A stretch of 64,000 nucleotides of DNA from Thermoactinomyces mirandus (lineage in GTDB: Bacteria > Bacillota > Bacilli > Thermoactinomycetales > Thermoactinomycetaceae). The stretch covers positions 18,976-82,975 of the forward strand of contig NZ_JACEOL010000003.1 of the NCBI RefSeq assembly GCF_013868055.1, written 5' to 3'. Shown piece by piece: positions 25,526-33,817 of the stretch. The position numbers and the translations under genes were made by a program. Every line of letters starts with the position of its first letter. Within the stretch, counting starts at the first letter, position 1. The notes below the pieces were generated by a model. The model saw nothing but the letters and a program-made list of their open reading frames with translations, had not been told where the DNA came from and made no database searches.

Positions 25526-28500
25526 TTATTTTTTTGAGTGAACTGGCGGTCCCAAAAACAAGGGGGAAGGAAGGGTTTTTGCGCAGGCTGCCTGCAACAG
25601 GCCATAACCGATCCCGGCAAGCCCCAGCATCAGGCCCTGCAATTGAACACCGGCAACGGCACCGCATTTCCAATCATTAATGTTTTTTATATTGGACAAA
25701 ACCGCGCCGGCCTGCTGAAGGGCAAATTTCTCCAGATCCCGGTCGCCTTTCTGTTCCGCGGCCAACAGCAAAAAGGAAAGATTCCCCATGTCGCCATGGC
25801 ATAAACAATGCGTATGCCCAAAGCCACGTTCTTTCGTCAGTTTAATACAAATATCCACTTCTTCATCCATATAGGCATCATCTATCTTGTTTTTCATCAA
25901 CAGGCGGCTCATTCCGATCCCCGGCGCACCATTACACCAACTGATCAGGGACATCGTGTGGGGCCTGACCCGCAAATCCTTCCAGTTCTTCTCTTCAGGG
26001 ACAAACAGGCTTCTTTCAAACTCAAGCGATTTCAAAACCAATTGCTCATATTTTTTATGTCCGGTTTTGGCAAACAGTTCGGCAAGAGCCCATGCAATCC
26101 CCGCCGCTCCATGTGAAAACCCTCCAACGGGAATATTGGAAACCTGGTTTCTCCATCCTGTTCCCGTTTCCAGATCTTCCGCATGTTCCGCCAGATGGTT
26201 TCCGCACTGAATCGCCAGATCCAGCAAATATTTTTCATGGGTTTCTTCATGCAACTGCAGCAATACAACAATCAGGCCGGCTACGCCACTGAGCAAATCG
26301 TAGGCACGGTCTTCATGCAAAACTTTTTCCAGTCTTCTGCTCTCCTCCAATGCCAGATCAAGCAATGAAGCATCCCCAAATACATGAGCCAAATGATGCA
26401 ATGTGTAAAGAACCGAACCATGTCCCATATATGCAGATGGATGAACGGCATATTTTCTGTTCAACGCCATGTCCAACAAGCCGGTCAAAGATGCCTCGGC
26501 CAATCTCATGAATTTGGACGACTTTGTTTTTTGTGCCAGATAGGCATAGAAAAACGCCATTCCGGACAATCCATTATACAGTCCAATGTCCAGGGCTGCA
26601 TATTGCCACTGCAAATTCATTCCCATCCATTGCAGCCCCAGCCAGGTCACATCTTTTCTTTCACTGCCCCAGATTGCCTTGTCAGCCAGATAATTCCCGA
26701 TCTGTACAGCCTTTTCCACAAGCGCCTTTCTGTCTGACAATTCCTTGACCGGACCCCTGTCTTCCTCCGGATGGCATACCACACCAATTTCATGTCCCTC
26801 TTTTCCGATTCCGAGTGAAGCCCGGACGATACAGCACTGCTCCTCGCAATCTTCCAAACTTAAATGACGGCATCGATTCAGGACAATGGACAAGCCGTCC
26901 TGCGCAAAAAAATCCTCTATTTTCTTTCCTCTGCTATCCCAGAGATGAATGGAACCAGGTTTGGAATGAAAGTACGGAATGTCACCGTGCAACAAATCCT
27001 CCAATTCCGAAGCAATCGTCTTCATCAAGTGCGGCGCTCCTTCAAGTCCGGCCCATAACCGGTCCATCAGCCGGTTGCGATCCAGCCCGTTCCTCAGGAA
27101 ATCCGGGTGGTTGCCACCTTCCAGCAACAATGAGTAAATATAAGTGGGCCGTAAAACACAGCGGATCGAGTCGTTCTGAAACTTTTGCACTGCATGAACC
27201 AATTCCTGCCGAAATTGCAAAAACAGATCATAAGCCTGTTTAAATCCTGTAATCAAATCTTCCGCATAATCGCGAAAATCGACTCTTCGGCCATACAGGA
27301 CCGGCCTGTTATTTCCGCCGCTTAACATTCCCGGTTTGCGAACAGCTCTCATATTTTCCGTACCCACTTCTTCCCATTGCAAGATATCAAACGGAGTTTC
27401 CTGGTTTTCTTCACCGCCCAATCCTCCAATTTCAGTTGCTTTTTTTCCATTTTCTCCTCCCAATAGGCTGGGAAGCATCTGCGTGCGCAAAACAGTGTTG
27501 GAAACATGTTCCCTGGCCTTCACCAAAGCGGACTCATAATGCTGATTTGGCATTACCCGCGGAGTGAACAAGGTTTCCGTATCCACCAGGAAAGGATATT
27601 CCCCTGATGCAATCACATTCTCAAAATGGAAATCGGTCGCCTCAAGAAGATAAAGCAATGCCAGATATCCGCCCTGCCGCTGATAAAAACGCCCGACTTC
27701 CTCTTTTGTGTGGCAATGGTTCGGAACAATGAATTCTTCCCAGCCATATTTGCCTTTATCCAAAATTTTTTGAATCCGGAACTGTGGGGAAAAGCCTTTT
27801 TCATTCAGCCATTGCAACATTTCCTGGAAATGGAAGGCTACCCCAAGGGGCTTTGGCTTGTACACAAGTTTCGATCCATCCTCAAATGTCAAAATCATGA
27901 CATTCTGTCCCTGTTTATGGGAGTCTGACAAGCCGCATTCCAATTTTCTGATGCGACCGGTTTCCATGTTCAAAACCTGCCTGATTTCGTTCTGGTCACC
28001 GCAAAACCTGTCCACGGCTTCTGCAATGTTCCGGACCCAGTTGTTTGTCAAAGTGGTTATCAATCTGGCAAGAACGGGATATTCGGCATAAATCTTTACA
28101 AGTTTCCCCAGTTCCGTCAGATGGCAGTCCAAATAATACTGGTACCTTGCCTTTGCATTGTCTCCCTTTAACTGATCCGTCAACCTGGCGATATGCAATT
28201 CCAGTGTAAACGTTTGAGCCGCGGTGCGTGTCAATTTATTGCCCAAATCATAGACCAGCTGTGCAGTAAATCTGTCTGTTGCAAAAGGCAGCATCCCGTA
28301 TTTTTTTTCCAGATTGCGCCAATGGCAGCGAAACTCTTTATCCGCCCAGGCCAAAAAAGGCCAGACTCCATTCACATAAGGAAAATCGCAAAACCGGATC
28401 AGACAGTTTCGCCTTTCAATGGTGGTTTTGGCTGCCAGTTCACAGATTTGGCTGAACTGTTTCAGCCAGGCACCTGCATTCTTTACGGATGGTTGATCCT

Positions 28501-28732
28501 TCGTGGCGATCAGGGATTGAAATTGCATTTCGCTTAACTGATCATTGCTCAATCTTTTTCTGAACAGTGTTTCAGACTTCAGACCGGTTTCTCTCCGCCA
28601 ACGGGAAACTTTTTTTGCAATATCCTGATCAGATAAATCCACATGATCCTGAAAAGTCCGTTCCGATAAAAAAGAGCCCGAGAAAAAAGTTTTCATGATG
28701 TCATCGCTGAAGCACTTTCTTTGGCTGATCAT
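25526..28732 (-). CDS. lanM: Class II lanthipeptide synthetase LanM
   Basis: 1068 aa, the usual size. The N-terminal dehydratase half (DUF4135-like, about residues 170-600) shows DFHFENVIASGEYPFLVDTE at about 365-385, matching the kinase-like active region that phosphorylates and eliminates Ser/Thr. The C-terminal LanC-like cyclase has GLSGMAFFYAYL, GAAGIAWAL, and the zinc ligands in SWCNGAPGIG and HCLCHGDMGN (CHG). AAAGAGGTG precedes the ATG at 28732. It should install the (methyl)lanthionine rings of the two precursors directly upstream. Confidence 0.96.
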   Translation of the reverse strand: MISQRKCFSDDIMKTFFSGSFLSERTFQDHVDLSDQDIAKKVSRWRRETGLKSETLFRKRLSNDQLSEMQFQSLIATKDQPSVKNAGAWLKQFSQICELAAKTTIERRNCLIRFCDFPYVNGVWPFLAWADKEFRCHWRNLEKKYGMLPFATDRFTAQLVYDLGNKLTRTAAQTFTLELHIARLTDQLKGDNAKARYQYYLDCHLTELGKLVKIYAEYPVLARLITTLTNNWVRNIAEAVDRFCGDQNEIRQVLNMETGRIRKLECGLSDSHKQGQNVMILTFEDGSKLVYKPKPLGVAFHFQEMLQWLNEKGFSPQFRIQKILDKGKYGWEEFIVPNHCHTKEEVGRFYQRQGGYLALLYLLEATDFHFENVIASGEYPFLVDTETLFTPRVMPNQHYESALVKAREHVSNTVLRTQMLPSLLGGENGKKATEIGGLGGEENQETPFDILQWEEVGTENMRAVRKPGMLSGGNNRPVLYGRRVDFRDYAEDLITGFKQAYDLFLQFRQELVHAVQKFQNDSIRCVLRPTYIYSLLLEGGNHPDFLRNGLDRNRLMDRLWAGLEGAPHLMKTIASELEDLLHGDIPYFHSKPGSIHLWDSRGKKIEDFFAQDGLSIVLNRCRHLSLEDCEEQCCIVRASLGIGKEGHEIGVVCHPEEDRGPVKELSDRKALVEKAVQIGNYLADKAIWGSERKDVTWLGLQWMGMNLQWQYAALDIGLYNGLSGMAFFYAYLAQKTKSSKFMRLAEASLTGLLDMALNRKYAVHPSAYMGHGSVLYTLHHLAHVFGDASLLDLALEESRRLEKVLHEDRAYDLLSGVAGLIVVLLQLHEETHEKYLLDLAIQCGNHLAEHAEDLETGTGWRNQVSNIPVGGFSHGAAGIAWALAELFAKTGHKKYEQLVLKSLEFERSLFVPEEKNWKDLRVRPHTMSLISWCNGAPGIGMSRLLMKNKIDDAYMDEEVDICIKLTKERGFGHTHCLCHGDMGNLSFLLLAAEQKGDRDLEKFALQQAGAVLSNIKNINDWKCGAVAGVQLQGLMLGLAGIGYGLLQAACAKTLPSPLFLGPPVHSKK

Positions 28733-28796
28733 CTATGGAACACCTCTTTACTATTCGGAATTATCGATTTATAATAGAATTGTTAAGAATATACAA

Positions 28797-28822
28797 AAGA
28801 GTGCGGCCTAAGCCACACTCTT
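28797..28822 (-). terminator. Stem-loop between lanA1 and lanM, probable partial terminator
   Basis: An 11-bp stem (AAGAGTGTGGC with GCCGCACTCTT on the minus strand, one G-U pair in RNA) has a 4-nt loop and only a weak U tract (TTGTAT). It lies just after the first precursor stop and would allow many precursor transcripts per synthetase transcript. Confidence 0.7.
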
Positions 28823-28836
28823 GGAAACGGAATCAC

Positions 28837-29058
28837 TTAGCAGCAGTCACGTCCAGCCCAGGAACATTCTGTAATACCGCTGTGACATGTACATTCTGCA
28901 GTGATGGACGGGAAACCGCCAGATCCGCATCCGCCTACCACGTTTGCCAGGATCGATTCGTCCAGTTCTTTTGCCAGGGAACCTGCCGGATGATCGATCC
29001 CTTTTTCTGCACGTAACTCCGGATTTTTCAAAAGACGAATCATTTGTTCTTTGCTCAT
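28837..29058 (-). CDS. Lanthipeptide precursor 1
   Basis: 73 aa: a 43-residue leader (MSKEQMIRLLKNPELRAEKG, ending ANVVGG, a double-Gly cleavage site) and a 30-residue core. The core holds six Cys at core positions 1, 13, 15, 22, 29 and 30 and seven Ser/Thr. SITAEC resembles the (S/T)xTxEC lipid II-binding segment of mersacidin and lacticin alpha peptides. The core is identical in sequence to that of the neighbouring copy. GGGG lies about 9 nt before the ATG. Precise ring pattern and activity are unknown. Confidence 0.93.
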   Translation of the reverse strand: MSKEQMIRLLKNPELRAEKGIDHPAGSLAKELDESILANVVGGCGSGGFPSITAECTCHSGITECSWAGRDCC

Positions 29059-29083
29059 GAATCACAACCCCTTTTTTAAATAA

Positions 29084-29305
29084 TCAGCAACAATCGCGTC
29101 CAGCCCAGGAACATTCTGTGATACCGCTGTGACATGTACATTCTGCGGTAATGGACGGGAAACCGCCAGATCCGCATCCGCCTACCACGTTTGCCAGGAC
29201 CGCTTCATCCAGTTCTTTTGCCAGGGAACCTGCCGGATGATCGATCCCTTCCGCACGCAGCTCCGGATTTTTCCAAAGGCGAATCATCTGTTCTTTGCTC
29301 ATCAT
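29084..29305 (-). CDS. Lanthipeptide precursor 2
   Basis: 73 aa from ATG 29305 or 72 aa from ATG 29302 (AGGAGGTGACC precedes both). The leader differs from copy 1 at a few places (RLWKNPELRAEGID, DEAVLANVVGG), but the 30-residue core after GG is identical. The copies are about 90 percent alike in DNA and 25 nt apart, a recent tandem duplication. Six Cys in the core and the terminal DCC suggest that some thiols may form disulfides or unusual rings. Confidence 0.93.
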   Translation of the reverse strand: MMSKEQMIRLWKNPELRAEGIDHPAGSLAKELDEAVLANVVGGCGSGGFPSITAECTCHSGITECSWAGRDCC

Positions 29306-29389
29306 GGTCACCTCCTGTTTATGGCGCTATCCTAGTTATAACTCATCTTGATCGTCATTGTCCTTAAATTTATCTAACAAAACATAATA

Positions 29390-30007
29390 TTATTTAATTT
29401 CAGATTTAATTTCTTCAAAAGTTGGCTCTACCTTGATCCCATTTACATAAACCGTTGGCACGAAGTTGATATGGTTCTCCATACAGAATCGCCAATCTTT
29501 TTCCACCTCCTCGTAAACCCTTTTTTTCTCGACATCCTCCCTCAATTTCTCATAATCTATTCCAGGCACTTCCTTCCTTACAAATGCCATGAGCCCATCC
29601 ATCGTGACCCAATCCTTTTTATTACGCTGTTTTTCTTTATTGAAGGCATGATAAAAATCCCAAAAACGCCCGGGGTTTTGCTGATAAATCCCTTGTCCAA
29701 ACATTCCTGCCAAAACCGATTCCTCGCTTAGAAACTGATTATCGATAAAGTAAAACTTTGCCTTTCCGGTATCGATCAATTCTTTTTTTATTTTGGGAAA
29801 TTCATTGAGTGCAAAGCTGCGGCATGATCCACATGAAAAATCACCAATTTCCACAATGGTCACGGGTGCATCCTTGCTCCCAAGCACCGGTTGGCCTTCC
29901 AGGGGTAAAGCAACCGATGGCTCCTCTTGCCGGGTCATTCCCCAAAAGAACAACACTCCACAAATTACCAGGACAACGATACCACTCATCACTGTCAACT
30001 TTTTCAA
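29390..30007 (-). CDS. DsbA/BdbD-like thiol-disulfide oxidoreductase
   Basis: 205 aa. An N-terminal hydrophobic helix (about 5-23) acts as signal anchor, then a thioredoxin-fold DsbA domain with APVTIVEIGDFSCGSCRSFA; active-site Cys59-Gly-Ser-Cys62. The cis-Pro loop NFVPTVYVNG is present. It would act outside the membrane to form or isomerise disulfides. The location immediately upstream of the Cys-rich precursors suggests a role in their maturation or in the fold of the exporter; this is inference. Confidence 0.88.
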   Translation of the reverse strand: MKKLTVMSGIVVLVICGVLFFWGMTRQEEPSVALPLEGQPVLGSKDAPVTIVEIGDFSCGSCRSFALNEFPKIKKELIDTGKAKFYFIDNQFLSEESVLAGMFGQGIYQQNPGRFWDFYHAFNKEKQRNKKDWVTMDGLMAFVRKEVPGIDYEKLREDVEKKRVYEEVEKDWRFCMENHINFVPTVYVNGIKVEPTFEEIKSEIK

Positions 30008-30151
30008 ATTCCATCCCCCTCCAATCTTTTTTCATCCACCATTATTTCATGGCAAATAAACCCATGTCCTTAATAGCGTTAAGATTAATTCCCCCTACAT
30101 CGGGCAAAACATTTGTTGTATTCTTCGATTTAATTGGTTCGCAAACAGAAA

Positions 30152-30181
30152 AAAGTTGGCCATGAACAGGGAGCCAACTTT
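30152..30181 (-). terminator. Terminator after small lipoprotein gene
   Basis: On the minus strand AAAGTTGGC and GCCAACTTT pair around a 12-nt loop, followed by a T run (TTTTTT including the stem end). Confidence 0.75.
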
Positions 30182-30213
30182 CAGGAAGTATCTTATGCAG
30201 CCATCTTTATTGA

Positions 30214-30342
30214 TCAGTCCGTTTGGGATTGTTCCTTCTCTTCGACAGGCAGTGAATGATTAACATTGCCTAACAGGGAATTACAAGCGGTCAGGGTGAA
30301 AAATGTAAAAATACATGCCACCAGCAACACCTTTTTCATCAT
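30214..30342 (-). CDS. Small lipoprotein (42 aa)
   Basis: Reading the minus strand from ATG 30342 (or 30339), GGAGGAAAA precedes MMKKVLLVACIFTFFTLTAC. Residues 17-20 (LTAC) form a lipobox, so Cys20 would be lipidated and the short hydrophilic tail (NSLLGNVNHSLPVEEKEQSQ then TD) left outside the membrane. It has its own terminator and sits at the end of the lanthipeptide cluster. LanI-type immunity lipoproteins are a fair comparison, but sequence identity to one is not claimed. Confidence 0.6.
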   Translation of the reverse strand: MMKKVLLVACIFTFFTLTACNSLLGNVNHSLPVEEKEQSQTD

Positions 30343-30457
30343 TTTTCCTCCTTTTTTATTTATCATAGTATGAAATACTTAAATATTTCTGATATAAACC
30401 TTAATTTATTCTTATTTTTAATGCTTCGTTTGAAACGATCCAGCTCTTCAACAAAAC

Positions 30458-30486
30458 AAAAAATCTCCGCTTTCCGCAGAGATTTC
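30458..30486 (-). terminator. Terminator, first copy of a duplicated hairpin
   Basis: AAATCTC and GAGATTT pair around CGCTTTCCGCA, followed on the minus strand by TTTTTTG. A near-identical hairpin is at 30715-30740, and the MITE-like element lies between the two copies. Confidence 0.65.
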
Positions 30487-30511
30487 AGCTTGTCAACAAA
30501 GTGTCAGAAAT

Positions 30512-30686
30512 CGATTTTTAGGACTCCGTTCCGTCTCCGCCTTGCAAAGAAGTAGTTATGACGCTCAGCAATCCCTTCCAGGCGGGCTCAAAACTCGCTT
30601 GCGCTCAAACAGTTTCGCCCGTTTTCCCCGGAAGGGAATGCTTTCGCTTTGTAGCGGCTCCAAAGTCACTCCGCTTCTAAAAATCG
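30512..30686. repeat. MITE-like repeat, copy 1
   Basis: 175 bp bounded by short inverted ends (CGATTTTTAG at left, CTAAAAATCG at right). It shares long blocks with copy 2 at 33598-33753, including CTTCCAGGCGGGCTC and TTGCGCTCAAACAGTTTCGC. It has no coding potential and lies downstream of the dioxygenase gene. Confidence 0.7.
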
Positions 30687-30714
30687 TCTTCCTCTATATG
30701 TTTTTCTACAGTCT

Positions 30715-30740
30715 GAAATCTCCCTTTCCGCAGAGATTTC
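30715..30740 (-). terminator. Hairpin after the dioxygenase gene, second copy
   Basis: GAAATCTC and GAGATTTC around CCTTTCCGCA, located 32 nt beyond the dioxygenase stop. It lacks the long T run of the copy at 30458. Confidence 0.5.
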
Positions 30741-30771
30741 GTCTTGGAAATGGTGGTTACTTTGCGGGGTT

Positions 30772-31746
30772 TTATTTTTTAATTCCCACCGGCTTTCTGA
30801 TCTCCATCAATTGGCCAGTAATAATATGCTGTACTGGCATGGCCTCCTCCCGCCAGCTCTTCGGCGGCAAGGTGCCCCAGAACGTAGCTCGCTGCGGGTC
30901 ATTCAGATGCCAGCGGATCGGCTTCCAGTCCGGATCGTTTGTGAAGTAATCGCCCGTGTACAATTCTGTCCGGTGTCCGTCCGGATCCCGAACATAGACG
31001 AAGAAAGCGTTGGATGTGCCATGCCGGCCCGGAGCGCGTTCAATATTGGCGTAGTAGCCGATACTGGCCAAATGATCGCACGCATCCAGAATCGTTTTGG
31101 CGTCGTCAATCCAGAAACCGGTATGATGATAACGCGGGCCGGCATCACGAATCAGGGCCAGATCATGAACGGTCGGCTTTCGATGCAGCCAGGCGGCCCA
31201 TAAATATTCTCCGTTTTCGCCTGCGACTGTATACTCGGAGCACATGAAACCCATTTTCTCCATATACCAGCGATAAGCCAAATCGATATCCCGGACGAGG
31301 CAATTGGCGTGGTCAATCCGTTTGACCCTGGCGCCTCTGTGCAGGTAATATTTTTGAATCAGGGGTTCGGCCCAATCCATCTCGCAAAAGAATTCAACAG
31401 GAAACCCTTGTGGATCCTGCATACGAATCGCTCTTCCCTGGCCGCGCTCTTCTCCCTTTTCAAGCCAGCGGAAGGGCAGGCCTTCTTCTATAAACAGTTT
31501 TTCCAATTTGTCCAGATCTTCGTCGCTTGCCACCCGATAGGCAATATGATTGAGACTTGGCCGCTCCGCTTTTGTCAGAACCAGGCAATGATGATTTCCA
31601 TCATCCAACCCTCTCAGATAGATATTGTTTTCATCCGCTTCGGTTTCAATCATTCCCAGCCCTTCCACATAGAAGTGGCGCGCCTTCTCCAGATCGGTCA
31701 CATTGATATTCACATGATGCAATCGGATGATATTGGCATCACTCAT
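30772..31746 (-). CDS. hpaD: Extradiol ring-cleavage dioxygenase, probable 3,4-dihydroxyphenylacetate 2,3-dioxygenase
   Basis: 324 aa with two vicinal-oxygen-chelate domains (about 8-125 and 145-270). Metal ligands expected in the second domain are visible: His in RIDHANCLV, His in HHTGFWIDD, and Glu in GHRTELYTGDY. The C-terminal lid region is present. The combination with the HpaB-type hydroxylase gene upstream points to homoprotocatechuate as substrate. AGGAGAG precedes the ATG. The rest of the homoprotocatechuate pathway is not in the window. Confidence 0.85.
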   Translation of the reverse strand: MSDANIIRLHHVNINVTDLEKARHFYVEGLGMIETEADENNIYLRGLDDGNHHCLVLTKAERPSLNHIAYRVASDEDLDKLEKLFIEEGLPFRWLEKGEERGQGRAIRMQDPQGFPVEFFCEMDWAEPLIQKYYLHRGARVKRIDHANCLVRDIDLAYRWYMEKMGFMCSEYTVAGENGEYLWAAWLHRKPTVHDLALIRDAGPRYHHTGFWIDDAKTILDACDHLASIGYYANIERAPGRHGTSNAFFVYVRDPDGHRTELYTGDYFTNDPDWKPIRWHLNDPQRATFWGTLPPKSWREEAMPVQHIITGQLMEIRKPVGIKK

Positions 31747-31793
31747 ATTTTTCTCTCCTCAGGTCCCGGATGTGATAAATAGAGCCATTCTCC

Positions 31794-31807
31794 GTTCCAT
31801 AAGGAAC
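31794..31807. promoter_or_regulatory. Short palindrome upstream of the dioxygenase gene
   Basis: GTTCC-ATAA-GGAAC, 48 nt upstream of the dioxygenase ATG. The half-sites match those of the uxuA palindrome (GTTCC/GGAAC), but spacing differs. It may be an operator. Confidence 0.35.
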
Positions 31808-31890
31808 TGAAAATGACCCGTTTTTCATTTTGAATGGACTTACAGATAAATAACATATTTGTTCAGGAATCAGGATAAAAGCCGGTTTTC

Positions 31891-33363
31891 CTATGATTTG
31901 GATGCCGTTTGTTTTGTGTTTGCCCGATCCAGGAATTCCCTTACCAACTCTTTATATTTGTCTTTCTCGTGCCAGTCGTAATAAGCCCCTGCCATGCGGA
32001 CCGGATCGCCGAAGAAGTAATATTCATACAGCATCTGGCGTGTGGCAAAGGCACTCATGGAGACATCCCAGGCCAAACGGTACAATTGCACGCGCTCGTA
32101 TCCGTCAATGGCCGCACCCTGATTATATTTGTGCATCAGGTCGCCAATGTCATCCGCTTCAAAATCAGCCTGTGTCGGAATCGCCATCAAACCGCTGGAA
32201 CCAAGGATGCGAATAATTTCCGTCAAACGCTGGTACACTTTGGGATACCAGTTACGGGCTGTGTTTAATGGGGCGAAGTCCGGGGTCATGTTTCCATATT
32301 GATCGATATTGGCCCCCGCTTCCGATTGCAGGAGAAGCGCTTTCATAATTTCCAGCGTAATCATCACTTCTGTCGCCTTTTCCTTGACGTGCTGGAACCT
32401 GGAAATATTGATTGCGTCGATAATGCTTAACACAATGCCGAGGATAAACTCCGTTTTTGCCAGATTTTTCGCCACAACCTGATGGGTCATGTGAATAACG
32501 GCATTGGTTTCAAAATACGTCCGATTGCATAAATCATGGTTTCCGGCAATAAATACGCGATCCCAGGGAACCAGTACATCTTCAAACACCACAATGGCAT
32601 CGCTTTCATCAAAGCGGGCACCCATTGGATGATCCCACTGATTTTTGCCATAATCAAACGACTCGCGGCAAATAAATTTTAATCCAGGCGTATTGTTGGG
32701 GATGGCAAAGGCGAAGGCATAAGGATCATCTTCACTGGTTGCTTTATTGAGGGTCGAAGGAAAAACAACAATTTCATCGGTTACCCCGCCAAGGGTCGCC
32801 AGCAAACGGCAACCGCGCACAATGATTCCTTCAGAAGTTTTATCCACAATCCTGGCTGAAAGATAGGGATCTCTCTGATTGGACTGATTTTTGGCCCGGT
32901 TTGCCTGCGGATGAATCAGGGTATGTGTCAGACTGATATCGTTTTCCCGGCAATATTCATAGTACTTGCGCACGTTTTCGCCGAACATCGGGTTATCCTG
33001 GGCAAAAAAAGATGCTGCTGTTCCAAAGGACATCACGCTGGTATTCAAATAGTCCGGCGACCGCCCCATCATACCGCCGGAGTAACGGGCCCATTCATAG
33101 ACCATCTCTCTTCTGCGGGCCAGATCTTCCTTTGTCCTCGGCTCAATAAAGGATAAACCCACGGGATCCCCGGTGGTCGGAGAGGTATATAACATCCTGT
33201 CCGGCTTTTTATGCTGGAGATCATACAGATCGACCATGCTTTTTACAATGTTTCGAAATGCCGGATGCTCGGAGACCTTGTCCACCTTCTCACCATGAAT
33301 CCAAACATTGTTTTTCGCCTTGTCCAGGGCTTCCAAATATTGCTTTCCTGTTCTTGCCGGCAT
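31891..33363 (-). CDS. hpaB: 4-hydroxyphenylacetate 3-monooxygenase, oxygenase component (HpaB-type)
   Basis: 490 aa, FADH2-dependent two-component monooxygenase family. Recognisable stretches are MPARTGKQYLEALDKAKNNV, THTLIHPQANRAKNQS, VVFEDVLVPWDRVFIAGN and the helical C-terminus with TRNWYPKV-like and LGSSGLM segments (acyl-CoA dehydrogenase-like fold). It hydroxylates 4-hydroxyphenylacetate to the catechol used by the next gene. No HpaC flavin reductase gene is nearby, so reduced flavin must come from elsewhere. GAGGG precedes the ATG at 33363; a longer frame to 33420 is not supported. Confidence 0.9.
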   Translation of the reverse strand: MPARTGKQYLEALDKAKNNVWIHGEKVDKVSEHPAFRNIVKSMVDLYDLQHKKPDRMLYTSPTTGDPVGLSFIEPRTKEDLARRREMVYEWARYSGGMMGRSPDYLNTSVMSFGTAASFFAQDNPMFGENVRKYYEYCRENDISLTHTLIHPQANRAKNQSNQRDPYLSARIVDKTSEGIIVRGCRLLATLGGVTDEIVVFPSTLNKATSEDDPYAFAFAIPNNTPGLKFICRESFDYGKNQWDHPMGARFDESDAIVVFEDVLVPWDRVFIAGNHDLCNRTYFETNAVIHMTHQVVAKNLAKTEFILGIVLSIIDAINISRFQHVKEKATEVMITLEIMKALLLQSEAGANIDQYGNMTPDFAPLNTARNWYPKVYQRLTEIIRILGSSGLMAIPTQADFEADDIGDLMHKYNQGAAIDGYERVQLYRLAWDVSMSAFATRQMLYEYYFFGDPVRMAGAYYDWHEKDKYKELVREFLDRANTKQTASKS

Positions 33364-33597
33364 GCAGATCCCTCTTTTCCTCTCAAGATTTAAAATATTT
33401 AGATTATTAAAACGGAACAATGAGGCTTGATTAAGCCTCTGGCAATATGAGTATTTCCGCTTATTGTAAATCTCTTTTTTTAAAGTATACCGTCTTTTTT
33501 CTTACATTAAAAATATATATATTGTATATATCATATATGAAACACATATATTCATTTTTAATATGAAGCAAACTTTAGAAAAATATATACAGGAAGG
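33364..33597. other. AT-rich intergenic stretch upstream of hpaB
   Basis: No gene. Alternating TATATA runs at 33510-33560 include CATATATG and form several imperfect palindromes. It probably contains the hpaB promoter and ends at the MITE-like copy 2; exact promoter elements were not assigned. Confidence 0.35.
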
Positions 33598-33753
33598 CGA
33601 TTTTCGGAACTCTGTCGTCTCCACCTTGCCAACAAGCCATCATAACGCTCAGCATTCACTTCCAGGCGGGCTCTTCACTTGCTTGCGCTCAAACAGTTTC
33701 GCCCGTTTTCCCTGTAAGTAAATGCCTTCAAATTACTCCACTTCTAAAAATCG
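33598..33753. repeat. MITE-like repeat, copy 2
   Basis: 156 bp, beginning CGATTTTCGGAACTC and ending CTTCTAAAAATCG. It is the diverged sister of 30512-30686; shared blocks include ACGCTCAGCA, CTTCCAGGCGGGCTC and GCGCTCAAACAGTTTCGCCC. It lies between the SDR gene and the hpaB leader, so the two copies bracket the hpaB-hpaD pair in the same orientation. Confidence 0.7.
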
Positions 33754-33817
33754 CTAGTTCACCTTTATCGACAAGCAGATTCGTATTTGAAATAAATGTC
33801 AAATGATCTCTCCAAAT

